Shown here: one piece after another, positions 1 to 9,902 of the stretch
Position numbering within the stretch: the stretch's first letter is position 1
How the letters are laid out: every line of letters starts with the position of its first letter
DNA from: Limnohabitans sp. Rim11
GTDB lineage: Bacteria; Pseudomonadota; Gammaproteobacteria; Burkholderiales; Burkholderiaceae_C
Direction of reading: 5' to 3'
Assembly (NCBI RefSeq): GCF_001269365.1
Contig: NZ_CXOM01000002.1
Span: 132,001-196,000 of the forward strand
DNA: 64,000 nucleotides
Made by a program: the position numbers and the translations under genes
Notes under the pieces: model-generated
Database searches by the model: none
What the model was told of the DNA's origin: nothing
The model's input: only the letters and a program-made list of their open reading frames with translations

Positions 1-835
1 ATTTGATGCACTTTATTGCAACCTATTGCACGCAGGCGAAAGCGCAGGCATTTTAGAAAAAGTACTGAGCCGTTTGGCAGACACCCTAGAAGCCCAAGCA
101 TTGCTCAAAGCCAAACTCAAAAACGCCATCATTTACCCGTTCAGCATTTTGGTCGTTTCATGTGGGGTTATCACGGTCATCATGCTGTGGGTCATTCCCA
201 TTTTTGAAGAAGTTTTCAAAAGCATGGGCGCTAGCTTGCCATGGGCAACACAGTGTTTGGTCGATGCCAGTCACCTTGTTTCAGAATGGGCTTGGGCCAT
301 TGGTTTAGCCATGGCTCTGCTGGCTTTATTGAGCCAACAATTGCACACCCGATGGTTGGCATTTCAAATGGCCTCCGAGCAAGCCATGTTTGCATTGCCT
401 GTTTTAGGCCCCCTCTGCCAAGCAGCCATGAATGTCCGGTGGGCTCACAGTTTGTCTGCTTTGCTAGAGGCCGGCATGCCTTTGGCCGATGCAGTATTTC
501 CTGCTGGCGGCGCCACCCTATCGCCCAACATTCAGTCCTTCACGCCTCTTTTGGCCAAACAACTTCAAGAGGGCAACAGTTTGCACAAGGCCATGTCAAA
601 ATCGGGCTTGTTTTCACCCATGCTGGTTCAAATGTGTGCCATTGGCGAAGAAACCGGATCACTCGACAACATGCTGCTGCGCGCAGCTCAACTCATGGAA
701 TCCGATGTGAACCAAGGCCTTGGTAACTTGTCTACTTTGCTAGAACCCATTCTGATGGTGGTGCTGGGCACACTCATCGGCGGTATTTTGATCGCGCTGT
801 ATTTGCCCATTTTCAACATTGGTCAGGTTTTTTAA
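1..835 (+). CDS. pilC: Type IV pilus inner-membrane platform protein PilC, C-terminal part
   Basis: The reading frame is already open at base 2 and has no true start in the window, so this is the 3' part of a gene that begins upstream. It encodes about 278 residues of a T2SF/GspF-type platform protein. The first visible residues (FDALYCNLLHAGESAGILE) match the PilC family core, and hydrophobic membrane stretches lie near the middle and at the C-terminus. PilC is the inner-membrane base that couples the assembly ATPase to pilin assembly or retraction. The stop overlaps the pilD start as TAATG, so the two genes are translationally coupled. pilB is expected just upstream, outside the window. Confidence 0.92.
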   Translation, partial: FDALYCNLLHAGESAGILEKVLSRLADTLEAQALLKAKLKNAIIYPFSILVVSCGVITVIMLWVIPIFEEVFKSMGASLPWATQCLVDASHLVSEWAWAIGLAMALLALLSQQLHTRWLAFQMASEQAMFALPVLGPLCQAAMNVRWAHSLSALLEAGMPLADAVFPAGGATLSPNIQSFTPLLAKQLQEGNSLHKAMSKSGLFSPMLVQMCAIGEETGSLDNMLLRAAQLMESDVNQGLGNLSTLLEPILMVVLGTLIGGILIALYLPIFNIGQVF

Positions 836-1644
836 TGTCTTTCACACATCTAAGCTCACTGAGCTTTGAAGCCATCCTTGTGTTTGCCCTGTTGGGACTC
901 ATTGTGGGCAGCTTTATAAATGTACTCATCCATCGCCTGCCTGTCATGATCCTGGCATCAGAGGACAACCCCGCCTCTGAATTCAACTTAATGACGCCGC
1001 GTTCGCATTGCCCTCACTGCCACCACCGCTTGCAATGGTTCGAACTCATTCCTTTGTTTTCTTATGTTTTTTTAAAAGGTCGCTGCCGTCACTGCGCACA
1101 AAGCATTTCAATGCGTTACCCAGTGGTTGAACTGGTCACCGCGGCCTTGTTCCTCTTGTGCTTGCATCAATATGGTTTCACGCTTCAAGCCTTGGCGGCT
1201 TGTTTTTTCTGCGCCACCTTGCTGGCCTTGGCTTGGATCGATGCAGAAACTTTTCTGCTGCCAGACATCCTCACCCAAGCGCTCTTGTGGGTGGGCCTCA
1301 TTGGCAGTGCGCTGTCATTGACTCACACCCCGCTGTTGCAGTCACTCGGTGGCGCGGTCTTGGGTTATGGGCTTTTGTGGCTGGTCAGTTGGGGCTTTGA
1401 AAAGTTGGCTGGCAAAGAGGGCATGGGCCAAGGCGATCTCAAACTGCTGGCAGGTTTGGGTGCGTGGGTGGGTGTCTGGAGCTTGCTGCCCTTGATTTTG
1501 TTGGCTTCTATTTCTGGACTGATTTTTGGTATCGTCCAAAAATTTCGGGGTCAACTGGGTCACAATGGACACTTCGCTTTTGGACCTTTTTTAGCCCTTT
1601 CTGGATTCGCATGTTTCTTTTTAGGAATTTCCATGGGAGCCTAA
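835..1644 (+). CDS. pilD: Prepilin leader peptidase / N-methyltransferase PilD
   Basis: Encodes 269 residues of an A24-family membrane aspartic protease. It cleaves the leader of type IV prepilins and methylates the new N-terminus. The cytoplasmic zinc-binding cysteine tetrad is intact (C59, C62, C84, C87). The two catalytic aspartates are D136, in WIDAETF, and D202, in the GMGQGDLK motif (197-204). About seven to eight hydrophobic segments fit the family. It overlaps pilC by one base and is followed seven bases later by coaE. This pilCD-coaE order is standard in beta- and gammaproteobacteria. Confidence 0.95.
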   Translation: MSFTHLSSLSFEAILVFALLGLIVGSFINVLIHRLPVMILASEDNPASEFNLMTPRSHCPHCHHRLQWFELIPLFSYVFLKGRCRHCAQSISMRYPVVELVTAALFLLCLHQYGFTLQALAACFFCATLLALAWIDAETFLLPDILTQALLWVGLIGSALSLTHTPLLQSLGGAVLGYGLLWLVSWGFEKLAGKEGMGQGDLKLLAGLGAWVGVWSLLPLILLASISGLIFGIVQKFRGQLGHNGHFAFGPFLALSGFACFFLGISMGA

Positions 1645-1651
1645 GCCGTTG

Positions 1652-2263
1652 ATGCACAAGCCTCTTCGACTGGGCCTGACAGGCGGCATTGGCAGCGGCA
1701 AAAGCACCGTTGCCAGCTTTTTGGCTGACGCCGGTGCAGCTGTTCTAGACGCCGACGCCATCTCCAGATCGCTTACCCAAGTGGGCGGGCGGGCTATCCC
1801 CGCCTTACTTGCTCAGTTTGGCGAAACCATGATCACCCCCGAAGGCGCGCTCAACCGCGACGCCATGCGCAGCTTGGTTTTTACCAACCCCGACAGCAAG
1901 CGCCAGCTCGAAAGCATCATTCACCCCTTGGTCAGCTTGGTGCTTCAAGAGCAAGCCCAAACTGCCATTCAACAAGGCGCACCTTGCTTGGTCTTTGATG
2001 TGCCCTTGTTGGTAGAAGGCATTGAGCGGTGGCGGCCCCAAGTGGACAAGATCTGTGTGGTCGACTGCACGCCCGAAACTCAAATCCAAAGGGTCATGGC
2101 ACGCAGCCAGCTCAGCCGTCCAGAAATTGAACGCATCATGTCGCAACAAGCCACTCGCCAACAAAGAATAGCCTGCGCCGATGTGGTCATTTTGAACGAC
2201 GGTATTGATTTGACCCAACTCCAAACCAAAGTGCGTGAAATGTGGGCCAGCTTCGGGCTATGA
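1652..2263 (+). CDS. coaE: Dephospho-CoA kinase
   Basis: Encodes 203 residues and catalyses the last step of coenzyme A synthesis, phosphorylating the 3'-OH of dephospho-CoA with ATP. The P-loop GGIGSGKST lies at residues 11-19, and the family's conserved DADAISR and FDVPLLVE segments follow. A TTG one codon upstream (1649) is possible, but the ATG is preferred. It sits seven bases after pilD and just ahead of zapD, as in many proteobacteria. Confidence 0.95.
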   Translation: MHKPLRLGLTGGIGSGKSTVASFLADAGAAVLDADAISRSLTQVGGRAIPALLAQFGETMITPEGALNRDAMRSLVFTNPDSKRQLESIIHPLVSLVLQEQAQTAIQQGAPCLVFDVPLLVEGIERWRPQVDKICVVDCTPETQIQRVMARSQLSRPEIERIMSQQATRQQRIACADVVILNDGIDLTQLQTKVREMWASFGL

Positions 2264-2285
2264 TCTTGCCAATGAAAGACGCAGC

Positions 2286-3041
2286 GTGATACTTTACGAA
2301 TACCCCCTCAACGAACGCATCCGGACTTATTTGCGCCTGCAGCATTTGTTTGCGCGCTTCAACAAGCTCACCCAGCGCTCCGATGCCATCGATCACCATT
2401 ACGCCCTGACCACCATCTTTGAAATCATGGAAGTGGCGTCGCGGTCTGAGCTCAAGTCTGAAATTCTCAAAGACATCGAGCGCCACAAACAAATGCTCAA
2501 TGGCTATCGCGGCAATCCTTCTATTTCAGAAAAAGCCCTCGACCTCATCATTGAGCAATTGGACCAACGCTTTGAAGCCCTCAACACCATGGCTGGCAAA
2601 TTGGGCAGCGCCTTGGGCGAGAGCGAATTTTTAAACAGCATCAAAAGCCGCTCGGCTATTCCAGGCGGCACTTGTGAGTTTGACCTGCCCGCTTACCATG
2701 CCTGGCAACATCACGAGCCAGCGGCCAGACAAGCCAACTTGTTCGAATGGTCGCAGCACTTTGGCCCCCTGGCCAACTCCATTCAACTCATGCTAAAAAT
2801 GATGCGTGAATCGGGCAGCACCCAAAAAGTCATGGCCACGGCCGGACAGTTGCAACAAAACCTGCCACAGGGTCGCAACTTTCAACTGCTGCGCTTGCGC
2901 ATTGACGACAGCTTAAACCTCACGCCCGAAATCAGTTGCAACCGCCTGCTGGTGGTCATTCGCCTGATGCAACAACAGGCTGATGGCAAGCTCATTGCCA
3001 GCAAAGACGACACCCCCTTTGAAATGACGCTTTGCGCTTAA
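2286..3041 (+). CDS. zapD: Cell division protein ZapD
   Basis: Encodes about 251 residues of the ZapD (DUF1342/YacF) family, a cytoplasmic protein that cross-links FtsZ filaments at the division ring. The start is taken at GTG 2286 because the next residues, ILYEYPLNERIRTYLRLQ, align with the N-terminus of known ZapD proteins. The frame is open upstream to a GTG at 2235, inside coaE, but has no in-frame ATG there. The position between coaE and yacG is the conserved one. Confidence 0.93.
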   Translation: MILYEYPLNERIRTYLRLQHLFARFNKLTQRSDAIDHHYALTTIFEIMEVASRSELKSEILKDIERHKQMLNGYRGNPSISEKALDLIIEQLDQRFEALNTMAGKLGSALGESEFLNSIKSRSAIPGGTCEFDLPAYHAWQHHEPAARQANLFEWSQHFGPLANSIQLMLKMMRESGSTQKVMATAGQLQQNLPQGRNFQLLRLRIDDSLNLTPEISCNRLLVVIRLMQQQADGKLIASKDDTPFEMTLCA

Positions 3042-3054
3042 TTTGGGGTGTGAG

Positions 3055-3261
3055 ATGAGCGAGCCTTTGGTCAAACCCAAACAAGTCAAGTGCCCCACCT
3101 GCGGCGGCCCCAGTTTATTCAGCCCCCAAAACACCTACCGCCCTTTTTGCAGCGCGCGCTGTAAGGGTATCGATCTGGGCGCATGGGCCAACGAGAGCTT
3201 CAGGGTGCCTGAAGAGACACCGCCCGATCAAGACAATTTTGGCGATCCCAAATTGCAATAA
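3055..3261 (+). CDS. yacG: DNA gyrase inhibitor YacG (zinc-binding)
   Basis: Encodes 68 residues with a CPTCGG pair followed by FCSARCK, the four-cysteine zinc site of YacG. In E. coli YacG binds gyrase GyrB and blocks its DNA binding. The LGAWANESFRVP segment after the last cysteine is typical of the family. The ATG at 3055 follows a purine-rich GGGGTGTGAG, a reasonable ribosome binding site; a TTG at 3043 is less likely. It ends the + strand run and converges on the Nudix gene. Confidence 0.92.
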   Translation: MSEPLVKPKQVKCPTCGGPSLFSPQNTYRPFCSARCKGIDLGAWANESFRVPEETPPDQDNFGDPKLQ

Positions 3262-3288
3262 GTTGCAATAAGTGGCATTGAACAGCGC

Positions 3289-3801
3289 TTAGGGCTGAGT
3301 TGGATGTGCAGAGGGCGTCTGGTGCGTAGGCCCTACAAAACCTTGTTCCTCAGCCAACCAAGTCAAAACGGGAATGGTACCAGGCAATACCGGCACCACT
3401 TGCACAGGCAAGCTTTGCCAAGCAAAGTTTTGACCTTCTCGCATTTGTAAGTCGCCCTGCCAACGCGTCACTTTGCAAAAGTTCAAACGAACCAAGGCAT
3501 GCGGATAGTCGACCAATTGCTGACGCCAAAGTTGAACGTCTTCAATCTTCAAGCCAATCTCTTCTTCGAGTTCGCGAGCCAAAGCCTGCGCGACCGTTTC
3601 GTTGGCCTCTAGTTTGCCGCCAGGAAATTCCCAATAGCCTTCGTAGACTTTGCCTGGGGGTCTGGAGGTCAGCAAGAATTGCTGCTCGGCATTGATCAAA
3701 ATGCCAACCGCTACGTCCACCGTTTTGCGATCTTGTCCACCTTCACGCTGCAGATGGGCGTCGGCCACCAGCAGGGATGGACCTGCTGAAGCTGAACTCA
3801 T
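3289..3801 (-). CDS. Nudix hydrolase (MutT-like 8-oxo-dGTP diphosphatase)
   Basis: Encodes 170 residues with a complete Nudix box at residues 62-84 (GKLEANE...RELEEEIG). It probably hydrolyses oxidised nucleotides such as 8-oxo-dGTP, as MutT does. Location after yacG supports this, because mutT sits near yacG in other proteobacteria, but substrate cannot be read from the sequence. The start at 3801 overlaps the stop of the DUF815 ATPase as ATGA, so the longer frame to 3903 inside that gene is not used. It is the last gene of the secA-argJ-ATPase-Nudix run. Confidence 0.88.
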   Translation of the reverse strand: MSSASAGPSLLVADAHLQREGGQDRKTVDVAVGILINAEQQFLLTSRPPGKVYEGYWEFPGGKLEANETVAQALARELEEEIGLKIEDVQLWRQQLVDYPHALVRLNFCKVTRWQGDLQMREGQNFAWQSLPVQVVPVLPGTIPVLTWLAEEQGFVGPTHQTPSAHPTQP

Positions 3802-4694
3802 AGTGAACGTTGTGTGGTGGCGCCTTGACCCATGCGGCCCACATAATCGCGCGCAAATTGATACGCCACTCGGCCACTGCGTGAACCGCGTTCTAAGGCC
3901 CAAACCAAGGCCTCAGGGCCAGAGGCTTGAATGACAGCCTCACTGGCACCCAAAGACCGCAACCACTGCGCCACGATGCTGAGGTATTCGTCTTGCGAGA
4001 ACGGATAAAAACTGATCCACAAACCAAAACGTTCAGACAAAGAAATTTTTTCTTCAATCACTTCACCAGGGTGCACTTCACCGTCTTCGGTGTGCGTGTA
4101 GGTGAGGTTGTCTTTCATGTGCTCTGGTAACAGATGACGTCGGTTACTGGTAGCGTAAATCAACACATTGGGCGTAGAAGCTGCCACCGAGCCATCCAGA
4201 ATCGACTTCAAAGCTTTGTAACCACCTTCGCCATCTTCAAAGCTCAGGTCGTCACAAAAAATGATGAATTTCTCTGGGCGACCGGCCACCACATCGACGA
4301 TGTCTGGCAAATCGGTCAGGTCTTCTTTGTCCACTTCAATGAGGCGCAAGCCTTGCGATGCATAAGCATTCAAGCAGGCCTTAATAAGGGACGATTTGCC
4401 CGTACCGCGTGAACCCGTTAGCAGCACGTTGTTGGCGGGCAAGCCTTGCACAAACTGCAAAGTGTTTTGTTGGAGCTTTTCTTTTTGACCGTCAATTTCT
4501 TGCAAGTCTTGAAGGCCCATGTCGGACACATGGCGAACACCCTCCAGCACACCATGGCCAGAGGCACGCTTTCTGTAGCGCCATGCAATGGCCTCATGCC
4601 ATTCGGGCTGACTCAGGGGCTGGGGCAGCACACGCTCGAGGCGCTCCAGCATGAGCACGGCGCGCTCTAAGAGTTTTTCAATTTGAGTACTCAT
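3798..4694 (-). CDS. DUF815-family P-loop ATPase
   Basis: Encodes 298 residues. Walker A is GSRGTGKSS (94-102), and a Walker B-like [11 protein letters not shown] follows. This matches the DUF815 branch of AAA-type ATPases, whose cellular role is not established. The start at 4694 overlaps the argJ stop as ATGA, and the stop overlaps the Nudix start as ATGA, so all three are coupled. The N-terminal 60 residues are helical and lack recognisable motifs. No partner can be named from sequence. Confidence 0.88.
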   Translation of the reverse strand: MSTQIEKLLERAVLMLERLERVLPQPLSQPEWHEAIAWRYRKRASGHGVLEGVRHVSDMGLQDLQEIDGQKEKLQQNTLQFVQGLPANNVLLTGSRGTGKSSLIKACLNAYASQGLRLIEVDKEDLTDLPDIVDVVAGRPEKFIIFCDDLSFEDGEGGYKALKSILDGSVAASTPNVLIYATSNRRHLLPEHMKDNLTYTHTEDGEVHPGEVIEEKISLSERFGLWISFYPFSQDEYLSIVAQWLRSLGASEAVIQASGPEALVWALERGSRSGRVAYQFARDYVGRMGQGATTQRSL

Positions 4695-5938
4695 GAGCGG
4701 TAGTCTGCGTTGATGGACACGTAGTCGTGGCTGAGGTCGCACGTCCAGACGGTGTCTGTGGCTGTGCCGCGGCCCAAGTCAATGCGAATGGTAATTTCGC
4801 TTTGCTTCATGACCCGCTGACCATCGGCTTCTTGATAAGCAGGATTGCGACCGCCGTTTTGAACCACGCACACATCGTCCAAGTACATGGCAATGAGGTC
4901 TTGATCTAGATCGTTGATGCCGGCATATCCCACCGCCGCCAAGATGCGGCCCAAGTTGGGGTCACTGGCAAAGAAAGCGGTTTTAACCAGGGGTGAATGC
5001 GCAATGGCGTATGCCGCTAAACGGCATTCTTCTGAAGTCTTGCCACCGTCAATGCGAATGGTGATGAACTTGGTAGCGCCTTCGCCGTCGCGAACAATGG
5101 CGTGGGCCAATTGCTGAGCTACGGACATCATGGCTGCGCGCAAGGCTTTGCCATCGACTGAGTCCCAGTTAGAAATAACTGGATGCGCGGCTTTGCGCGT
5201 GGCCATCACCATGAACGAGTCATTGGTGGAGGTATCGCCATCGATGGTGATGCGATTGAAAGACGAGTTGGCCAAATCGGTGGCCAAGGCAGGCAACAAA
5301 CTGGCGTCGATGTTGGCATCGGTGGCCAAGAAACCCAGCATGGTGGCCATGTTGGGGCGAATCATGCCCGCGCCTTTGCTGATGCCAGTGATGGTAACGG
5401 TTTGGCCAGACAACACCACTTGCGCACTGAAGGCCTTGGGCACCGTGTCGGTGGTCATGATGCCTTCTGCGGCTTTTGCCCAGTGAGCGGTTTGCGCATC
5501 GGCAATGGCGGCAGGCATGCCAGCCACAATGCGATCGACAGGCAAGTTCTCCATGATGACGCCAGTGGAGAAAGGCAAAACTTGCTGCGGCTTCACTTTA
5601 AGCAAGGCAGCCATGGCGTCCGCAGTGGCACGCGCATCGGCCAAGCCTTTGGCACCAGTGCCTGCATTGGCATTGCCCGTGTTAATCACCAAGGCCCTAA
5701 TTTGGGTGTCGACTTGAGAAGCTTGAACGTGTGACAAATGCTCTCTGCAAACTTGCACAGGTGCAGCGCAGTATCTGTTTTGCGTGAACACCCCAGCAAC
5801 CGCCGAGTCCTCGTCCAACAAAATAACGGTTAAATCTTTGCGGCCTACTTTGCGAACGCCAGCTTCCGTGATGCCTAAACGAACACCTGGCACCGGCAAA
5901 ATGTTGGCAGGGTTGGGGGCTTGAAGATTAACCGTCAT
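4691..5938 (-). CDS. argJ: Bifunctional ornithine acetyltransferase / N-acetylglutamate synthase ArgJ
   Basis: Encodes 415 residues. ArgJ moves the acetyl group from N-acetylornithine to glutamate in the cyclic arginine pathway. The autoproteolysis motif [14 protein letters not shown] (188-201) is intact. Threonine 199 is the expected new N-terminus and nucleophile of the beta chain. Length and start ([10 protein letters not shown]) are normal. It lies 9 bp after secA and overlaps the ATPase gene. Confidence 0.96.
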   Translation of the reverse strand: MTVNLQAPNPANILPVPGVRLGITEAGVRKVGRKDLTVILLDEDSAVAGVFTQNRYCAAPVQVCREHLSHVQASQVDTQIRALVINTGNANAGTGAKGLADARATADAMAALLKVKPQQVLPFSTGVIMENLPVDRIVAGMPAAIADAQTAHWAKAAEGIMTTDTVPKAFSAQVVLSGQTVTITGISKGAGMIRPNMATMLGFLATDANIDASLLPALATDLANSSFNRITIDGDTSTNDSFMVMATRKAAHPVISNWDSVDGKALRAAMMSVAQQLAHAIVRDGEGATKFITIRIDGGKTSEECRLAAYAIAHSPLVKTAFFASDPNLGRILAAVGYAGINDLDQDLIAMYLDDVCVVQNGGRNPAYQEADGQRVMKQSEITIRIDLGRGTATDTVWTCDLSHDYVSINADYRS

Positions 5939-5947
5939 GTGAACCTC

Positions 5948-8698
5948 TTATGCCAACTTGCCGTGGCAGAACTTGTATTTTTTGCCACTGCCACAAGGGC
6001 AGGGATCGTTGCGACCCACAGGCGCAATCAAGGTGCTTTGGAATTCACCAGGCGTTGGTTGAGTTTGTTGCGCTTGACCTTGCTCATCGGGTGCGGTGTA
6101 GGTCACGTTGCTGATATTTTCAGCGCGCTCTTCCAACACTTGGGCCGCTTCTTCAATTTGCTGGGTTGACTCAATTTTGACGTTCATCAAAACGCGTGTG
6201 ACTTCGTTTTTGACAGAGTCGAGCAATTGACCAAACAACTCAAAGGCTTCGCGTTTGTATTCTTGCTTGGGTTGCTTTTGGGCATAGCCGCGCAAGTGAA
6301 TACCTTGACGCAAATAGTCCAAAGCACTGAGGTGCTCGCGCCAGTGGGTGTCGATGCTCTGCAGCAACACGACTCGCTCAAACGGCACAAAGTTTTCTAC
6401 GCCTACGGCATCGAGCTTGACCTTGAATGATTCGTTGGCAGCATGCAAGACCATCTCCAGAATTTCATCGTCGGTGATGGCTGTGGCTGCAGCGACTTTT
6501 TCGCGCAATGGCAATTCAATTTGCCATTCGTCTTTCAGAATGCGCTCTAAAGCCGCCAAGTCCCATTGCTCTTCGACGGTTTCTTCTGGCACGTATTGGC
6601 GAACCAAATCGGTAAAGCTGCCCTCACGCAAAGCCTTAATTTGGGCATCCATTTCGGTCGCATCCAAAATGTCATTGCGCTGTTGGTAAATCACCTTGCG
6701 CTGATCGTTGGACACATCGTCGTACTCGAGCAATTGCTTGCGCATGTCAAAGTTGCGCGCTTCAACTTTACGCTGGGCGCTTTCAATGCTGCGCGTGACC
6801 ATGCCCGCTTCAATGGCTTCACCCTCAGGCATCTTGAGGCGGTCCATGATGGCCCGCACGCGATCGCCCGCAAAAATGCGCATGAGCGGATCGTCCAAGC
6901 TCAAGTAGAAACGGGAAGAACCAGGATCGCCCTGACGGCCTGAACGGCCACGCAATTGATTGTCGATGCGGCGTGATTCATGGCGCTCGGTGGCAATGAT
7001 GCGCAAGCCACCCAAGGCCTTGACCTTTTCGTGCACAGCCAACCATTCAGTTCGCTTGGCCGCGACTTTGTCTTGGCGCGCTTGCTCATCCAAAGATTCG
7101 TCGGCCTCAATGGCTTGAATGTCTTTTTCAATGTTGCCACCCAGCACAATGTCAGTACCGCGACCGGCCATGTTGGTGGCAATGGTGATCATGCCAGGGC
7201 TACCTGCTTGGGCCACGATGTCGGCTTCGCGTGCGTGCTGTTTGGCATTGAGCACTTGGTGCGGCAACTGAGCCTTGGTCAGCATTTCAGAAATGAGTTC
7301 TGAATTTTCAATGGAGGTGGTGCCGACCAACACGGGCTGGCCGCGTTCGTAGCATTCCCGAATGTCCGCAATGGCTGCGTTGTATTTTTCAGGACTTGAT
7401 TTGTAGACGCGGTCGAGTTGGTCTTCGCGGCGGCTGATGCGATTGGGCGGAATGACCACCGTTTCCAAACCATAAATTTCTTGGAACTCGTAGGCCTCGG
7501 TATCGGCCGTACCCGTCATACCACCCAGCTTGCCGTACAAACGGAAGTAATTTTGGAAGGTGATGGAGGCCATGGTTTGGTTTTCTGCCTGAATGGCCAC
7601 GCCTTCCTTGGCTTCCACGGCTTGATGCAAACCATCGCTCCAACGGCGACCTGTCATGAGGCGGCCAGTGAATTCGTCAACAATCACAATCTCGCCTTCT
7701 TGCACCACGTAATGTTGATCGCGGTGATAGATGTGGTTGGCGCGCAAAGCAGCCGTGAGGTGGTGCATGAGCGCAATGTTGGCGGGGTCATAAAGGCTAG
7801 CGCCTTCAGGAATTAGGCCCGCACTGGCCAAAATGCGTTCAGCGTTTTCGTGACCTTGTTCGGTCAAAAACACTTGACTGGATTTTTCGTCCACCGTGAA
7901 GTCGCCAGGCTTGGTGATGCCTTCGCCTGTGCGGGGATCGGCTTCGCCTTCTTGACGGGTCAACATGGGCACCACTTGGTTCATGGCTTGGTACTGGGCC
8001 GTGTGATCGTCGGCTTGACCACTGATGATGAGCGGTGTGCGCGCTTCGTCAATCAAGATGGAGTCGACCTCGTCAACGATGGCGTAGTTAAGGCCACGCT
8101 GCACGCGGTCTTTGGCTTCGTACACCATGTTGTCGCGCAGGTAGTCAAAACCAAATTCGTTGTTGGTACCGTACGTGATATCCGAGTTGTAAGCGGCTTG
8201 TTTTTCTTCGCGTGAAAGTTGGGGCAAGTTGATGCCAACGCTCATGCCCAGGAAGTTGTAGAGCTTGCCCATCCACTGCGCATCGCGGCTGGCCAAGTAG
8301 TCATTGACCGTGACCACATGCACGCCCTTGTTGGCCAAGGCATTGAGGTAAACCGCCAACGTTGCTGTGAGGGTCTTACCCTCACCCGTGCGCATTTCAG
8401 AAATTTTGCCGTTGTGCAACGAAATACCACCCAACATTTGCACATCAAAGTGACGCATCTTCATGACGCGCTTTGAGCCCTCACGAACCACCGCAAAAGC
8501 TTCAGGCAGAATTTGGTCTAAGGTCTCGCCTTGCGCCACACGTTGGCGAAACTCATCGGTTTTTGCGCGCAGTTGTTCGTCGCTCAGGGCTTCGTATTCG
8601 GCTTCAAGCGCGTTGATTTGCACCACGGTTTTGCGGTATTGCTTGATCAAGCGGTCATTGCGACTGCCGAAGAGTTTGGTCAGAAAATTGATCGCCAT
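5948..8698 (-). CDS. secA: Preprotein translocase ATPase SecA
   Basis: Encodes 916 residues of the motor that drives unfolded proteins through SecYEG. The nucleotide-binding motifs [11 protein letters not shown] and [15 protein letters not shown] are present, as is helicase motif [11 protein letters not shown]. The C-terminal zinc/SecB-binding tail ([13 protein letters not shown]) is complete. The start is placed at [11 protein letters not shown] (8698); 29 extra in-frame codons upstream lack family similarity. No clear Shine-Dalgarno is seen. It diverges from the DUF721 gene. Confidence 0.97.
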   Translation of the reverse strand: MAINFLTKLFGSRNDRLIKQYRKTVVQINALEAEYEALSDEQLRAKTDEFRQRVAQGETLDQILPEAFAVVREGSKRVMKMRHFDVQMLGGISLHNGKISEMRTGEGKTLTATLAVYLNALANKGVHVVTVNDYLASRDAQWMGKLYNFLGMSVGINLPQLSREEKQAAYNSDITYGTNNEFGFDYLRDNMVYEAKDRVQRGLNYAIVDEVDSILIDEARTPLIISGQADDHTAQYQAMNQVVPMLTRQEGEADPRTGEGITKPGDFTVDEKSSQVFLTEQGHENAERILASAGLIPEGASLYDPANIALMHHLTAALRANHIYHRDQHYVVQEGEIVIVDEFTGRLMTGRRWSDGLHQAVEAKEGVAIQAENQTMASITFQNYFRLYGKLGGMTGTADTEAYEFQEIYGLETVVIPPNRISRREDQLDRVYKSSPEKYNAAIADIRECYERGQPVLVGTTSIENSELISEMLTKAQLPHQVLNAKQHAREADIVAQAGSPGMITIATNMAGRGTDIVLGGNIEKDIQAIEADESLDEQARQDKVAAKRTEWLAVHEKVKALGGLRIIATERHESRRIDNQLRGRSGRQGDPGSSRFYLSLDDPLMRIFAGDRVRAIMDRLKMPEGEAIEAGMVTRSIESAQRKVEARNFDMRKQLLEYDDVSNDQRKVIYQQRNDILDATEMDAQIKALREGSFTDLVRQYVPEETVEEQWDLAALERILKDEWQIELPLREKVAAATAITDDEILEMVLHAANESFKVKLDAVGVENFVPFERVVLLQSIDTHWREHLSALDYLRQGIHLRGYAQKQPKQEYKREAFELFGQLLDSVKNEVTRVLMNVKIESTQQIEEAAQVLEERAENISNVTYTAPDEQGQAQQTQPTPGEFQSTLIAPVGRNDPCPCGSGKKYKFCHGKLA

Positions 8699-8875
8699 AG
8701 TGACACGGGTCTGAGATTGCCAAAAATTGCAAAGACTAGCCCGAAAATCCTGTCTTAAAGTGGATTCAAAAGTACGAGCGCACAAGGCGCAAGTGAACGC
8801 GCCATTTTAACTGCTGCGCGGCCTTAGTTTGGGCCAAATTCCCCCATTCGTTCGGGGCTCTCGCATAATGGCGGC

Positions 8876-9178
8876 ATGGCAAAAATCAATCAGGCAGTCA
8901 CCCTCATGGAAGCAGCTCAGGCGTCGCCCAGTTTGGCCCAACTGACGCAGCTGACGCGTGAATCCACTCTTCGACTGAAAACCCTCCACACGCTCATTCC
9001 TGGCCCCCTTCGAAATGCCATCCAAGCCGGCCCCATCGATGGCACAGAATGGTGTTTGTTGGTCAGCTCCAACGCTGCTGCCGCCAAATTGCGTCAAATG
9101 CTGCCCGCACTTCTGGCCCACCTAAACAGCCACGGCCATGCGGTGGAAAAAATTCGCCTCAAGATCTTGCAAGGCTGA
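8876..9178 (+). CDS. DUF721 protein (DciA-like helicase-loading factor)
   Basis: Encodes 100 residues of the DUF721 family. Larger members such as DciA recruit and load the replicative helicase DnaB in bacteria lacking DnaC. The visible core (TLHTLIPGPLRNAIQAG, then WCLLVSSNAAAAKLRQM and LPALLAHLN) fits the KH-like N-terminal domain. It is short, with almost nothing beyond that domain. It is divergent from secA, a common DUF721 neighbour. Helicase loading is inferred from the family. Confidence 0.75.
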   Translation: MAKINQAVTLMEAAQASPSLAQLTQLTRESTLRLKTLHTLIPGPLRNAIQAGPIDGTEWCLLVSSNAAAAKLRQMLPALLAHLNSHGHAVEKIRLKILQG

Positions 9179-9214
9179 GAGCTCGCAGGCCACTTCATCG
9201 GCAAAGTACAGACG

Positions 9215-9253
9215 AAAAAAAACCAACCCAATGTGAACTGAGGCTGGTTTTCA
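9215..9253 (-). terminator. Rho-independent terminator after tRNA-Thr
   Basis: On the minus strand an AACCAGCC / GGTTGGTT stem (9242-9249 with 9221-9228, one mismatch) runs into eight T residues (9222-9215). It starts 8 bases after the CCA end of the tRNA. This is a standard intrinsic terminator for the tRNA transcript. Confidence 0.75.
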
Positions 9254-9256
9254 AAA

Positions 9257-9332
9257 TGGTGCCGCTTGTCGGATTCGAACTGACGACCTATCGCTTACAA
9301 GGCGAGTGCTCTACCAACTGAGCTAAAGCGGC
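9257..9332 (-). tRNA. tRNA-Thr (anticodon TGT)
   Basis: A 76-nt cloverleaf read on the minus strand. The acceptor stem is GCCGCTT / AAGCGGC, the D-arm contains AGCTCAGTTGGTAGAGC, the T-arm has GTTCGAATC, and CCA is encoded. The anticodon loop CTTGTAA gives TGT (genomic 9297-9299), which reads ACA threonine codons. It is followed by an intrinsic terminator and preceded by sspB. Confidence 0.96.
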
Positions 9333-9343
9333 ACGGGCTGAAT

Positions 9344-9373
9344 TTTAAATCAAAATTGGGTGCTTTTCAGCAA
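9344..9373 (-). promoter_or_regulatory. Possible sigma70 promoter for tRNA-Thr
   Basis: On the minus strand TTGCTG (9373-9368) lies 18 bp before TTTAAA (9349-9344), about 11 bases upstream of the tRNA 5' end. Spacing fits a sigma70 promoter, but the -10 match is only fair. Confidence 0.3.
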
Positions 9374-9395
9374 CTCAAGCAGTTTTTGATACTGC

Positions 9396-9866
9396 TTATT
9401 TAATTCGAGTGAGTGTGGGGCGTGTGGGCGTGGGTGGCACAGGCTGATCGTCCTGCTCCGAGGCAGTTGGTGATGAAGCCGATGAAGAAGGCACACTGGC
9501 CAGCTTGTCCATGCCCATCACCGTTTGACCCAAGGGTGAGTCGGTGACGGGGAATGACATGCCTTGACCATTTTCGCGCGCATAGATGGCCATCACTCGG
9601 TGGATGGGCACCATGATGTCACGCGGCTTGCCGCCAAATCGGGCTTTGAATTCGATGAACTCATTGCCCAATTGCAAAGAACTGGTGGCATCAAAACTGA
9701 TGTTGAGAACAATCTCACCACCTTGCACAAATTCACGGGGCACTTGCACGGAGCCGTCCACTTTGACCGCCACGTAGGGCGTGAAAGAGTGATCGGTACA
9801 CCACTCGTACATCGCCCGAATCAGGTACGGGCGTGTAGAGGGAGATTCCAGTGCGTTCATCACCAT
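9396..9866 (-). CDS. sspB: ClpXP protease adaptor SspB
   Basis: Encodes about 156 residues. SspB hands ssrA-tagged products of stalled ribosomes to ClpXP. The family N-terminus STRPYLIRAMYEWCTDHSFT and the FEVGG-like GGEIVLNIS core are visible. The tail is acidic and proline-rich and ends with LTRIK, like the XB motif that docks on ClpX. Starts at 9866 and 9860 (MVMN) are equally possible; the TTG at 9902 is unlikely. It follows sspA directly, the conserved order. Confidence 0.93.
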   Translation of the reverse strand: MVMNALESPSTRPYLIRAMYEWCTDHSFTPYVAVKVDGSVQVPREFVQGGEIVLNISFDATSSLQLGNEFIEFKARFGGKPRDIMVPIHRVMAIYARENGQGMSFPVTDSPLGQTVMGMDKLASVPSSSASSPTASEQDDQPVPPTPTRPTLTRIK

Positions 9867-9902
9867 GAGAATGTATTTCGCGTTTGCCTTTTGGCTTGGC
9901 AA

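Noticed and set aside
9377..9397. AAGCAGT/ACTGCTT hairpin at the sspB stop as a terminator
   Set aside because: The 7-bp stem is AT-rich and no T-run follows on the minus strand.
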